Positions 1 through 8,605 of a stretch of DNA of 22,853 bases are shown piece after piece (position 1 is the first letter of the stretch; every line of letters starts with the position of its first letter). Source of the stretch: JBBAEA01 sp041656175 (GTDB lineage Bacteria; Myxococcota_A; Bradymonadia; UBA4248); assembly GCA_041656175.1 (NCBI GenBank), contig JBBAEA010000047.1:1-22853 (forward strand), given 5' to 3'. The translations under genes were made by a program, and so were the position numbers. The notes under the pieces were generated by a model. That model worked only from the letters and a program-made list of their open reading frames with translations. It searched no databases and was not told the DNA's origin.

Positions 1-162
1 AAAAGAAGTTTTCGTGTATTTTCGTGTTTTTCGTGGTAAAAATTTAAAGACACGAAAGGCACGAAAGGCTATAACAAATCAAGTCGGTTCTGTAAGACTA
101 AAAAAGAAATTTTTCGTGTATTTTCGTGTTTTTCGTGGTTAAAAATTTAAAGACACGAAAGG
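1..162 (+). repeat. Dispersed CACGAAA-type repeat, copy 1 (cut by window edge)
   Basis: AT-rich repeat built from units such as TTTTCGTGTTTTTCGTGG. Positions 9-60 are repeated almost exactly at 111-162, so the copy holds an internal direct repeat of about 51 bp. Positions 62-162 match 11161-11262 nearly base for base, in the same orientation and including a non-repetitive middle (ATAACAAATCAAGTCGGTTC), so this is one dispersed element and not just low-complexity sequence. The left end lies outside the window. It sits just beyond the stop of the metallophosphoesterase gene. Confidence 0.9.
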
Positions 163-176
163 GCTATGGGGAGGCA

Positions 177-911
177 TTAGATACCCAAAAAAAGTCGTTT
201 TCCGAAACTATAGGCTATCTCCGAGTCAAAAACACGTTTCATGGTATCTTCGACGTCATATTTTAGGCGAAAAAACTCGACTGATTTTTCTTCGGAGTCG
301 AAAATGGTGCAACAAGCACGGTTATCGTAATCGCGTGGTTGACCTACGGAGCCAACAGTGACGAAATACTTCATATCGGGCTCGAAAGTAATTTTGTTTG
401 CCGACACGTCTTTGGCGGCTTGGCGAGTAAGGGCGAAGCTCTTTGTTAAGTGGGAGTGTCCGATAAAAGTGACGTGATCGAGTTCATCAAAGTACTGCAC
501 AAGATGCTGTGCTTGGTCTATGGCAAAGATATAGTTGAAATCTTCTTCGTGAATGGGCGATCCGTGACAGAGGGTAAAGCCTGCTTCGTGTTTGTGGGAA
601 TAGGGCAAGGAATGCAGCCACTGCATCGCGTCCACCGATAAAATACGCGAATGGTAGTCTAGAACGTTTCGTGCGGCGTCGTAGTAGTAGGAATAATTCA
701 TACGCGAACAAACCGCGGCATCGTGATTACCCAAAATCGTGATATCGGCAAAGTCACGAACGATGTTGCAGCATTCATCGGGCTGGGGGCCGTAGCCAAC
801 AACGTCGCCTAAGCACAAATACTCATCACAAGGGTTATCGCGATAGAAGTCTAGTACGACCTTTAGCGCGCTCAAATTACTATGTATATCCGAAAAAATG
901 CCAAATCGCAT
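177..911 (-). CDS. Calcineurin-like metallophosphoesterase (predicted phosphodiesterase)
   Basis: A 244-aa cytoplasmic metal-dependent phosphoesterase of the YfcE/MJ0936-like group. All metal-binding blocks of the superfamily are visible: D8-x-H10 in FSDIHSN, G35-D36, G61-N62-H63-D64, H116 in CHGSP, and G151-H152-S153-H154. The GSVGQPRD segment (187-194) is also typical of this subgroup. The family usually hydrolyses phosphodiesters with two metal ions; the physiological substrate cannot be read from the sequence. The ATG at 911 is chosen because GGAGG lies about 6 nt upstream on the minus strand; an in-frame ATG ten codons further out has no such site and would add a basic, non-conserved leader. 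It stands alone, divergent from the next gene, so there is no operon clue to its role. Confidence 0.93.
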   Translation of the reverse strand: MRFGIFSDIHSNLSALKVVLDFYRDNPCDEYLCLGDVVGYGPQPDECCNIVRDFADITILGNHDAAVCSRMNYSYYYDAARNVLDYHSRILSVDAMQWLHSLPYSHKHEAGFTLCHGSPIHEEDFNYIFAIDQAQHLVQYFDELDHVTFIGHSHLTKSFALTRQAAKDVSANKITFEPDMKYFVTVGSVGQPRDYDNRACCTIFDSEEKSVEFFRLKYDVEDTMKRVFDSEIAYSFGKRLFLGI

Positions 912-1291
912 CAAACACCTCCGCCGCGCGCGATAATACACAGAGCCCCCTACAATGGCAAGTCATAAACTTTAGCAAGCTCTGATTTATGGGTGTGGCG
1001 CTAGCCCCACGCCGCGTCTAAGGGCTATCGCTCTTAGAACTTTATTTTTGTGTCAAAACGTCGATTTTATGGGCTTATATTTTGTATGCTCGCCAGTTCT
1101 TTCTTGCCCTAATACAACTCTTTTTCCACGAATCCGAGCTTTATTAAGCAGACTGTGAATAACGAGAGCGAAAGCAGATCTTGTTAAATGATTGCAATGT
1201 TCTATGTTTTGCAAGGGCGATTGTAAGCATATGACTGCAATACTCCGCTAATTCCGAATCGTATATTTTCTTAAATTAGGAGTTGCCTTAT
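912..1291. other. Divergent intergenic region with hairpin repeat
   Basis: This 380-base gap lies between two divergent genes and should hold both promoters, but no clear -35/-10 pair stands out. It contains one copy of the tandem-hairpin repeat (981-1050). The rest, 1051-1277, is AT-rich and unassigned. AGGAG at 1278-1282 is the ribosome binding site of the next gene. Confidence 0.6.
981..1050 (+). repeat. Tandem-hairpin repeat, copy a
   Basis: Two adjacent hairpins. The first pairs GGTGTGG (992-998) with CCACGCC (1007-1013), with one G-U wobble. The second pairs TCTAAGGGC (1017-1025) with GCTCTTAGA (1030-1038) around a TATC loop, also with one wobble. The flank TGATTTATGGG and the block CGTCTAAGGG-CTATCGC recur in inverted orientation at 16801-16860, so it is a repeat family rather than a single chance hairpin. 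Confidence 0.7.
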
Positions 1292-3244
1292 ATGAACGGC
1301 CAACGCATTATTCTTGGCGTAGCTTTTTGCGCTTTATTATTAGCCTGCTCCAACGAATTTACGTTAATAAATGATCTGCCGATTATTGAGCCTACTCCTG
1401 TAGATCCTGAACCAGAGAAAGAGTGCAATGATAATGAAGCAGCGCAATGCAATAACGGTTTACTGCGTAGCTGTATTAATGGGCTTTGGATAGATCAACA
1501 ATGTGACGATGGTAAGAAATGTACTTTACTAAAAGGCGGAGCAGGCTGTGTAGAGCAGTCTGAGCAAAAAGGCGAGATTCGATGTCTTGAAGATGAGAAG
1601 CGCATACAAATCCATAATGCCGAAGGATGGCAAGATCTGGTAAATTGCAGCGATGGCTCTAGCAATAAGACGTGCAAAGCAGAGGACTTCTGCAATTGTG
1701 CTCATGTATACTGCTCAGATGATCTTGCTAGCGCTCTATATTGCAGCAAACAACAGTGGGGTATAAAACAATGTGGACAGAAAGAGTATTGTCAAACTCT
1801 GGCAAACTCCATCGTATGTGCTCTGCCAAAATGTGTGCAAAACGTAGTTCGCTGCTCCAAAAACAATACCATTATAGAGCGTTGTGATAAAGGTGAGTGG
1901 GTACTGGACGAGACTTGCATTGATTCATCTTGCGTTCAATACGATGCGTTCAAGGCTGAATGCAATGCTAGACCCGTCACTGTTTCTTGTAGTCACGACA
2001 AACAAAGTATTATTCGTATTGAGAACGGCTTTGTGAACGAAATTCCTTGTGAAGATGATGCCGTTTGCGAGATTATAGATGGAACAGCAGATTGTTACCC
2101 CAGAAACTGCATAACGACATCGCCGAACCAGACTTGCCTTAACATGTGCGGTGATGATGTTCTTGTAAGCTTTGAAAAATGTAATCCAGACCGTATTATA
2201 AAAAACTGTATGGGCTTGTGTTTACCTGTCACTTTTGACGAGGGAATCTGCTTTTCAAGGCAATATATTTCGAACAAGCCTCAAGTTTCAGCATGCAGTC
2301 CGAACAAAACCTTTGGCGTAGAAGTAGAATATACAAATAGAAAGCTTACTAAGAGCTATACGGAGCAGTGTTTTAAAGATGAAGAGTGTCTATGTACATA
2401 TCATCAAGAAGGCGATATTTGCACAAAAAAGCGTAATGCAATACATGCTATTTATCCTAAAAATACATGTTTTACTTCTTGTTTAAATGCGCAAATGGAT
2501 TCAAAGTGCGTAGACTTAGAACTTCGCCTCAAACATCCAGCTACAGTTACAAAAGAAAATGATAATCAAGGATATGTAGAGCTAGTTTCTGGTCCTTGTT
2601 ATTTTAAAACTCCTACTACAAAGCTCGCAAAAGTCGGTTTTGTAGAAAATATAGAATCTGCAAAGGTTACACTTTCCTACCCAGCCAACACTCGCGCCGA
2701 GTTTTGTAAGCTCAGAGCTTTTACAGGAACTCCCACCCGCAGATATGCTGCCATCGTGCAAAAACTCATTCTCAGTGATGAATGCCCCAACACATGTGCC
2801 TACGGTTTGTTGTGTGGTACGGAAAACCCTTCATGTCAACGCTGTCCAGTTAATTACACTTGTCCATGGGGGGACAATGAGTGTAAAGAAATCAAAATTC
2901 TTAGTTTCAAGGCAAAACATGCTGCAATGGAACCTAGAGAACACTCACAAGTCGAAATACAATTAAACTATCCTGTATACAATCCAGAGTATGAGATTAG
3001 CATTGAAAATACAAGCAATGGACAAATACAAGCTCTAATACAAGATCCTACACTCGTGTTTAAGGATGGTATTTCGACTTTAAGTTTTGATTTTTCTGTT
3101 CAGAGCGGAGTGTTATTGCCTAGAATTTCTTATACTTTAACTTTTACTGCTCACGTCAAAGGCAGCGAGGATACAATAAGTACAAGCATACTTATACATA
3201 CACCCAAACTTAGCATTTCGAAGTCTTTTCATCCCAATATTTAA
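1292..3244 (+). CDS. Cysteine-rich lipoprotein, function unknown
   Basis: A 650-aa predicted outer-surface or periplasmic lipoprotein. The signal peptide is followed by a lipobox LLLAC with C19 as the lipidated residue. The mature part starts with a Pro/Glu linker, then carries about fifty Cys residues in irregular modules of the form C..(G)L..C..G.W....C....C (first module about residues 33-77, related ones to about 270). A second Cys-rich stretch covers about 270-540. The last 90 residues lack Cys and alternate hydrophobic and polar residues like a beta-sandwich. Such secreted Cys-module proteins are common in Myxococcota/Bradymonadales-like genomes; their jobs are mostly unknown. The ATG at 1292 is preferred over a TTG at 1283 because AGGAG ends at 1282. 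The gene is visibly more AT-rich than its neighbours. No enzyme motif was recognised. Confidence 0.88.
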   Translation: MNGQRIILGVAFCALLLACSNEFTLINDLPIIEPTPVDPEPEKECNDNEAAQCNNGLLRSCINGLWIDQQCDDGKKCTLLKGGAGCVEQSEQKGEIRCLEDEKRIQIHNAEGWQDLVNCSDGSSNKTCKAEDFCNCAHVYCSDDLASALYCSKQQWGIKQCGQKEYCQTLANSIVCALPKCVQNVVRCSKNNTIIERCDKGEWVLDETCIDSSCVQYDAFKAECNARPVTVSCSHDKQSIIRIENGFVNEIPCEDDAVCEIIDGTADCYPRNCITTSPNQTCLNMCGDDVLVSFEKCNPDRIIKNCMGLCLPVTFDEGICFSRQYISNKPQVSACSPNKTFGVEVEYTNRKLTKSYTEQCFKDEECLCTYHQEGDICTKKRNAIHAIYPKNTCFTSCLNAQMDSKCVDLELRLKHPATVTKENDNQGYVELVSGPCYFKTPTTKLAKVGFVENIESAKVTLSYPANTRAEFCKLRAFTGTPTRRYAAIVQKLILSDECPNTCAYGLLCGTENPSCQRCPVNYTCPWGDNECKEIKILSFKAKHAAMEPREHSQVEIQLNYPVYNPEYEISIENTSNGQIQALIQDPTLVFKDGISTLSFDFSVQSGVLLPRISYTLTFTAHVKGSEDTISTSILIHTPKLSISKSFHPNI

Positions 3245-3456
3245 TTTGCTGTTTCAGCTACCATGTTCGCCGCGCGAATATACTTACAAGCTAGCGACTG
3301 CGAATGCAGCCCAGACCCGTCTTTTAGAGCTGCACACAGCGCGAAGGCTATTCCTACGTACTCGCCTCTAGTTTCTATCTTATTGAACCCAATCGCTATT
3401 TGTGGCAGTATGCTGGCGATTTGCAACAAGGGAATTCGTTGCAACGAAGGGAAACT

Positions 3457-4743
3457 ATGATGGAAAAATTTGTAATTGAAGGTGGCCAGCGCTTAAGCGG
3501 TACGGTGCATCCCGGTGGTAATAAGAACGAGGTTCTACCCTGCATCGCTGCAAGTATCATGACGGATGACGAAGTCATACTCAACAACGTCCCTCGCATC
3601 AAAGATGTGGAGGTCATGCTTGAGATTATACGCGACATCGGGGGGGAGGCAGATTTTATTTCGGATCATAGCGTTAGGATTTGTGGTTCAGGCATACACA
3701 AAACCGTTTTGTCGCAGGAACTCTGTCGCCAAGTACGAGCTTCGATTTTGTTTGCTGGCCCTATGCTCGCGCGACATCGCAAGGTGCACATGCCGCCACC
3801 TGGTGGCGACGTCATTGGACGGCGACGCCTTGATACGCACTTTTTGGCCTTCCAAGGCTTGGGCGCGCAGATCGAAGTCGGCGATGCCTACGGCTTGAGC
3901 ACTAAGTGCTTGCGAGGGAACGACATATTTTTTGATGAACCCTCAGTAACGGGAACCGAAAACGCGATTATGGCGGCAGTCTTAGCGCGCGGCGAAACTG
4001 TTTTACGAAACGTCGCCTGCGAACCCCACGTAGAAGGTTTGTGTAATATGCTCAACCGCATGGGAGCACATATTGTGGGTGTCGGTGCCAACACGCTAAC
4101 CATACACGGAACGGGTGGTTTACACGGGACGGAGCACACTATTGGACCCGATTACCTTGAAGTGGGCTCTTATATCGGTTTAGCAGCGGTCACAGGCTCA
4201 GAGATTACGATAACTGGTGTACGCGCGTCCGATATGCGTATGATTTTGATGGTCTTCGAAAAACTTGGCATTAGCGTTAAACTGCAAAATGACAGCATCA
4301 TTGTCCCCGCGGATCAAGAAATGCGAATCCGCAGTGATCTGCACAACGCGATCCCCAAGATCGATGATGCCCCATGGCCAGCCTTCCCCACTGACCTCAT
4401 GAGCATTGCTATCACTGTAGCGACCCAGTGCACGGGAACAGTTATCTTTTTCGAAAAAATGTTTGAGGGGCGCATGTTCTTTGTCGATAGCTTGGTTGCC
4501 ATGGGCGCTCAAATTATATTATGCGACCCCCACCGCATCGTTTCGGTTGGCAAAAACAAGCTCTACGGCGCGCGCCTTGAGAGCCCCGACGTCCGCGCGG
4601 GTATGGCTCTACTCATTGCAGCGCTGTGTGCCGAAGGCGAGTCGACAATATATAACGTCCGACATATCGACCGCGGTTATGAGCGCGTAGACGAAAAGAT
4701 GCGAGCACTCGGTGCAAAGATTGAGCGGCTCTCGGCTACGTAG
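3457..4743 (+). CDS. murA: UDP-N-acetylglucosamine 1-carboxyvinyltransferase (MurA), Asp-type
   Basis: This 428-aa enzyme transfers enolpyruvate from PEP to UDP-GlcNAc, the first committed step of peptidoglycan synthesis in the cytoplasm. Length and order of blocks fit MurA: GGNKNE with catalytic K23 (K22 in E. coli), the PGG-x-x-IG active-site loop at about 115-121, the WPAFPTD block near residue 310, and the C-terminal HIDRGYER block. The loop residue that is Cys115 in E. coli is Asp118 here (codon GAC, 3808-3810). In M. tuberculosis, Chlamydia and Borrelia the same Cys-to-Asp change makes MurA insensitive to fosfomycin. The ATG at 3457 is chosen for GAAGGGA just upstream; an earlier GTG at 3400 would add 19 unconserved residues. 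No other cell-wall gene lies nearby. Confidence 0.96.
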   Translation: MMEKFVIEGGQRLSGTVHPGGNKNEVLPCIAASIMTDDEVILNNVPRIKDVEVMLEIIRDIGGEADFISDHSVRICGSGIHKTVLSQELCRQVRASILFAGPMLARHRKVHMPPPGGDVIGRRRLDTHFLAFQGLGAQIEVGDAYGLSTKCLRGNDIFFDEPSVTGTENAIMAAVLARGETVLRNVACEPHVEGLCNMLNRMGAHIVGVGANTLTIHGTGGLHGTEHTIGPDYLEVGSYIGLAAVTGSEITITGVRASDMRMILMVFEKLGISVKLQNDSIIVPADQEMRIRSDLHNAIPKIDDAPWPAFPTDLMSIAITVATQCTGTVIFFEKMFEGRMFFVDSLVAMGAQIILCDPHRIVSVGKNKLYGARLESPDVRAGMALLIAALCAEGESTIYNVRHIDRGYERVDEKMRALGAKIERLSAT

Positions 4744-4797
4744 TGAATGCCACGTGCGTATATAAAGAGCGGGCTGTTGCTAAGGTATCAAAAAAAG

Positions 4798-4854
4798 GCT
4801 AAAAGCTTCAGCAGCGCTAGCGTCTATGAAGGAGCTAGCATAGACTATTTTAGC
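4798..4854 (+). promoter_or_regulatory. Nested inverted repeats in the leader of the cyclase gene
   Basis: GCTAAAA (4798-4804) pairs with TTTTAGC (4848-4854), and inside it GTCTATG (4822-4828) pairs with CATAGAC (4839-4845). GCTAGC also occurs twice in the inner part, allowing an alternative fold. The structure ends directly before the CAAGGG ribosome-binding region of the cyclase start at 4865, so it could be a 5' leader structure or a weak attenuator. There is no U-tract after it. Confidence 0.4.
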
Positions 4855-4864
4855 AAGGGCAAAG

Positions 4865-6511
4865 ATGCCTAAAATCGTTTTTTACAGTTCTACGGGTGAG
4901 TGGATCGAGTTCACGCTCAAGGAGAAAAACTCCATTGGGCGCCACCCGATGCAGGATTTGCAAATCCTAGACCGCATTGTAAGCAAAGAGCACGCTGAGA
5001 TTTACCGCGGTGATACGGGGCTATATTATTTACAAGATGTAGGAAGCCGCAACGGCACAATACTCAACGGTGAGCGTATTGAGCAGGCAGAACCGCTTAA
5101 AGATGGCGACGAAATCACTCTAGGCTCTTATATTCTACGCTTTCAAGATGATGGCTCTGCTAAGCGCAGCGCCCAATCCAGCGTCATTTTGCGCCCACGC
5201 ATCAGCGGGCAAAGAAGCGCTGTCGAGCTTGCGCCCGTAGAGCAGCACAAAACGGAGCTTCCCAAAACCACGCCAAACGCTGCGGTGCAACACCGCATGC
5301 AGCTTGCGCAAACGCGTTTCCTCCCCGAATCCGAAATTCAAGACCAAGAGATGCTGCGGCGCGACTACGAGAAGCTGCGCATCGCCGCCGAAATATCTAA
5401 CGAAAGCTTCTTCGTCTTTGAGATGGATAAGCTACTCAGAATCATTGTAGACAAAGCATTTCAGGTCTTTGTCGCCGATCGTTGCGCGATACTTTTGCGC
5501 GACGATAACGGACAGATGCAAGTGCGCGTCGCCATCGATAGGCGCGGACGCCAAATTCGCGATATTCGCCTCTCTCAGACCATACTCGATGAGGTGATGA
5601 ACGAGAAGACAGCGCTACTTTCGAGCGACGCTATGCTGGATCAGCGCTTTAATGCCTCTGAATCCATCATACTCGATTCTATACGTTCCACGATGTGCGT
5701 GCCGCTGCTATACGAAAACGAGGTTTTAGGTATTATCAATCTCGATACGCAGCTACTAACGAGTGCGTTTACCGAAAAAGATCTGCAAATCCTCACGGGT
5801 TTTGCGCGACAAGCTGCTTTTAACCTGCGACATAGCCAACTCATGCAAGAGCGCGAAAAAAACATCATTGCGCGCGACAACCTACGACGTATTATTTCGC
5901 CACACTTAGTCGACGACGTACTCAACGGTAAACTACAGCTCAAAAAAAGTGGCTCTAAACACTTTGCTACCGTCCTCTACTCCGATATTCGCGGCTTCAC
6001 TTCGATGACCGAACGCTCTTTGCCAGAAGAAATCGTTGCCATGCTCAACGAGTTTTTTGAAGTCATGGTAAAGATTATTTTTGATTACGAGGGCATACTC
6101 GACAAGTTTATCGGTGACGAGATCATGGCGGTTTGGGGTGTATCCATGACCAAGGAAGACCACGCACTTCGTGCCACGCGCTGCGCCATCGATATGATGC
6201 GCGCCCTTGACAAGTTCAACGATGAGCGCAGACTCTTTGCTCAAGCGCCCATTCACATCGGTATCGGTATCGCTAGCGGCGAGATGATTGCGGGCTACAT
6301 GGGCTCAACACAAGCGATGAGCTACACGGTGATTGGTGACACGGTTAATCTCGGTGCAAGACTTTGTTCTGCGGCCTCCGCAGGAGAAATTTTACTCGAC
6401 GAGAACGCTAACGCTGGTTTGCAGGGAAAAGTTAAAACCATCGCTCTACCACCGATGACGGTGAAGGGTAAAGCCGCACCCATAAAGGTCTTTAGAGCAA
6501 TCGAAGACTAA
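4865..6511 (+). CDS. FHA-GAF-class III adenylate/guanylate cyclase
   Basis: A 548-aa soluble signalling enzyme predicted to make a cyclic nucleotide from a nucleoside triphosphate. The N-terminal FHA domain (about 22-93) shows the phosphothreonine-binding pattern SIGRH (R26), S40-K-x-H43 and SRNGT (61-65), so it probably docks to a phosphorylated partner. A linker leads to a GAF domain (about 182-322), a small-molecule or dimerisation sensor. The class III cyclase domain (about 366-548) has both metal Asp residues, D374 in YSDIRGFTS and D418 in KFIGDE. It also has K414, GDTVNLGARL with N495 and R499, and all other expected blocks. Lys414 with Thr488 is the usual adenine-selecting combination, so cAMP is the likelier product. 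No transmembrane segment is seen. It lies 121 nt after murA, so co-transcription is possible but not shown. Confidence 0.94.
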   Translation: MPKIVFYSSTGEWIEFTLKEKNSIGRHPMQDLQILDRIVSKEHAEIYRGDTGLYYLQDVGSRNGTILNGERIEQAEPLKDGDEITLGSYILRFQDDGSAKRSAQSSVILRPRISGQRSAVELAPVEQHKTELPKTTPNAAVQHRMQLAQTRFLPESEIQDQEMLRRDYEKLRIAAEISNESFFVFEMDKLLRIIVDKAFQVFVADRCAILLRDDNGQMQVRVAIDRRGRQIRDIRLSQTILDEVMNEKTALLSSDAMLDQRFNASESIILDSIRSTMCVPLLYENEVLGIINLDTQLLTSAFTEKDLQILTGFARQAAFNLRHSQLMQEREKNIIARDNLRRIISPHLVDDVLNGKLQLKKSGSKHFATVLYSDIRGFTSMTERSLPEEIVAMLNEFFEVMVKIIFDYEGILDKFIGDEIMAVWGVSMTKEDHALRATRCAIDMMRALDKFNDERRLFAQAPIHIGIGIASGEMIAGYMGSTQAMSYTVIGDTVNLGARLCSAASAGEILLDENANAGLQGKVKTIALPPMTVKGKAAPIKVFRAIED

Positions 6512-6595
6512 AATTGTGGGAGCGCGCCTTACTGCACGAATGAGAGTTTCATAACAGCTTTAACATGAACTTGAAAAGCTAGCCAATGAGGAAAT

Positions 6596-6610
6596 TGGCA
6601 AAATTTGCCA
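6596..6610. promoter_or_regulatory. 15-bp palindrome upstream of lipoprotein gene
   Basis: TGGCAAA (6596-6602) and TTTGCCA (6604-6610) form perfect 7-bp arms around one base. It lies 18 nt before the start codon at 6629 and just before the GGAG ribosome binding site (6619-6622), a position suited to a repressor operator or a leader hairpin. No regulator gene is adjacent. Confidence 0.4.
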
Positions 6611-6628
6611 GCTACACTGGAGTTTAAG

Positions 6629-8341
6629 ATGAATAAAGCTATCCTTTGCACACTGTGTCTTTTCTTATGCTTAGCCAGCTCCTGCAAAAAGGAAGCAAGC
6701 ACCGATGAAGGCGCCGATAACAAAGATGCCCAAGACGTCATCATCCTCACGCAGCCCACTGATGAAGGAGCTGACGCTGAAAAGCGCAGAATGATTGCTG
6801 AACTTGCCAACGTCAAAGCGGATACACAAGAAACAAAGGAAAACTTCATTAACGCCAACTACCAAGCTATTGTAGGAGATGGGCATAACGCCTTATTGCG
6901 ATTTATTCCTAACGATAGCCCTATCGTATTGGCTACATGGGCAAGAATAAGCTACGACGATCCAAAGGCCATGGGTTTTATTCAAAAGGGAGCAGAGATC
7001 TTGCGCGCAAAACTACGCAAGCTAAAGTCTAGTGCAAAGACTCAGAAAAACCCGCTAGCCTTGGCAATGCTAGAATTTTCCGTCGCTGCTTTAGGGGGAA
7101 TTAACGCTGAAAAACTCAAGCAAATGGGATTCCACCATGAGCACAGCCTTGATATGGTATTTTACCTCGCCCAAGACCTGCCTGTACTCAAACTCGCAGT
7201 CTCTGACGGGGCAAAACTGCAGGACATGTTGCTGCCCTATATTGAAGACGCGGGAATTAAAATCGAGTACATCAAATTTGGCAACGACGTCTGGCATATC
7301 TTCACCCTATCCAGACACATGGGCGGTAAACTCGCCGTTCACTTTGGCGCAACGGTTGTAACGGCTACCGTTTTTTCGGAAATGTCCCAAAAGACGCGAA
7401 ACTTCCAACAACTCATTGTGCCAGCCCAAATTCACTTGACTAGCCAACAGCTACGCTCCCGCGCTCAAGGGGAGAACGATTTACTGATTGGCTACATAAA
7501 CACAGGCTCTTTGATCGACAACTACACTAGAATTGGGATCGCGCTTGCAGAGATATTGGGTGTAGATGCGGCAAATTACCAGCTTAGCGCCCAATGCTCC
7601 AAAGAAATGCGCGCGCTCACAGATTCCTTCCCTGAACTCGCCTATAGCGCCAGTGCTTTTTCCGCAAAGAAGAGCTACAAAATAGGACAAAAATTTAAGC
7701 TAAAGATTAATAATGCAAAAATTCGCAATCTTTTAGCTGATGTCGCTGTAGCGCCAGTTATCGCGTCGAGCGAAAGCGCAAACTGGAGCCTGAGCCGAAG
7801 TTTTAACCCCAAACATGCACTTTTAGCCGCAGAATTACTTATCAATAACTTAAACTTGCCGTTACAATGCCAGGTTTTGGATAAAATCAACGAACTAAGC
7901 CAGCTTAGCGCTAGCGTTGAAGATGCTCTGGAAGTTTTCGACAATGTCGATGCTTACCGCGACCGCATCATCCATGACGAAAGCGGCGCGCACTACTATA
8001 TTTCTATGCAGGGAAATTTAGAAGAAACAGCGCTTGAGCCAGCCTTATCTTATATGAATCACACGGTCGTTGCAGCCCATGAAAATGAAATTAAAATCAA
8101 AGACGAAATGTATAAAACATGGACGCTTGCGCTTAACACAAGTGCAACGGCTGTCCAGATAGCCAACGCGAGCGACGACTTCCCCATCCACTTTGAGCCC
8201 GCGCATCGGGACGGCGAGTGGTATCACGAGCAGAGTAACGAAAAGCTGAAATCACGCTTTTACAGGAGCGAAGGCGCCGCCGAGCTAAAACTAGGCTACG
8301 CCCTTGAGCAGTTTTATTATTATTTTGCCTTTGAGCTTTAA
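6629..8341 (+). CDS. Lipoprotein of unknown function
   Basis: This 570-aa protein has a hydrophobic, Cys-containing signal peptide and a lipobox ending LASSC (C19). The lysines after C19, a low-complexity acidic linker (about 22-60) and the absence of other membrane segments point to an anchored periplasmic or outer-membrane lipoprotein. The mature region is mixed alpha/beta with a repeated pattern of long Leu/Ala-rich helices and short strands. It opens with a recognisable phrase SPIVLATWARI, but no catalytic motif was found. It was not matched to a named family. The ATG at 6629 is chosen because GGAG sits 6 nt upstream and the signal peptide begins there; an earlier in-frame start at 6605 would fall inside the palindrome. 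It follows the cyclase gene by 117 nt on the same strand. Confidence 0.85.
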   Translation: MNKAILCTLCLFLCLASSCKKEASTDEGADNKDAQDVIILTQPTDEGADAEKRRMIAELANVKADTQETKENFINANYQAIVGDGHNALLRFIPNDSPIVLATWARISYDDPKAMGFIQKGAEILRAKLRKLKSSAKTQKNPLALAMLEFSVAALGGINAEKLKQMGFHHEHSLDMVFYLAQDLPVLKLAVSDGAKLQDMLLPYIEDAGIKIEYIKFGNDVWHIFTLSRHMGGKLAVHFGATVVTATVFSEMSQKTRNFQQLIVPAQIHLTSQQLRSRAQGENDLLIGYINTGSLIDNYTRIGIALAEILGVDAANYQLSAQCSKEMRALTDSFPELAYSASAFSAKKSYKIGQKFKLKINNAKIRNLLADVAVAPVIASSESANWSLSRSFNPKHALLAAELLINNLNLPLQCQVLDKINELSQLSASVEDALEVFDNVDAYRDRIIHDESGAHYYISMQGNLEETALEPALSYMNHTVVAAHENEIKIKDEMYKTWTLALNTSATAVQIANASDDFPIHFEPAHRDGEWYHEQSNEKLKSRFYRSEGAAELKLGYALEQFYYYFAFEL

Positions 8342-8383
8342 GTGTTCAAAAAGCATTGAGTCATTCAATGTTGATGTTTTTCT

Positions 8384-8449
8384 TTTTATGGGGGAAGTTT
8401 CCCCCTACGTGTCAACCCCGCGCTGTGCGCGGGTTTGCCACTACCCCCT
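8384..8449 (-). repeat. Foldback element, short derivative (A')
   Basis: Read on the minus strand it begins GGGGGTAGTGG, has one GC-rich hairpin (CCCGCGC/GCGCGGG around a 3-base loop) and ends with the hairpin GGGGGAAACTTCCCCC followed by ATAAAAA. These are the two ends of the longer foldback elements in this window, without the long central stem, so it looks like an internally deleted copy. It lies in inverted orientation to the copy at 8606-8757. Confidence 0.7.
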
Positions 8450-8605
8450 CCGCGGGGACACCCCGCGACGCCCCGTCCAGTTTTTGGCGAAACAAGACTT
8501 TGCGGCTGCCCTGGCCCTAGCCCACGTAACGCCCCCACGTCGCTTGTTCGGCTCTTCCATACGGTTTTACCCACAACAGGTCGGAGCTTCGCACGTACTC
8601 TGGCG

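Noticed and set aside
3241..3444. A 67-codon minus-strand frame between the Cys-rich lipoprotein and murA, possibly a gene remnant.
   Set aside because: The product looks moderately protein-like, but it has no clear ribosome binding site or recognisable family.
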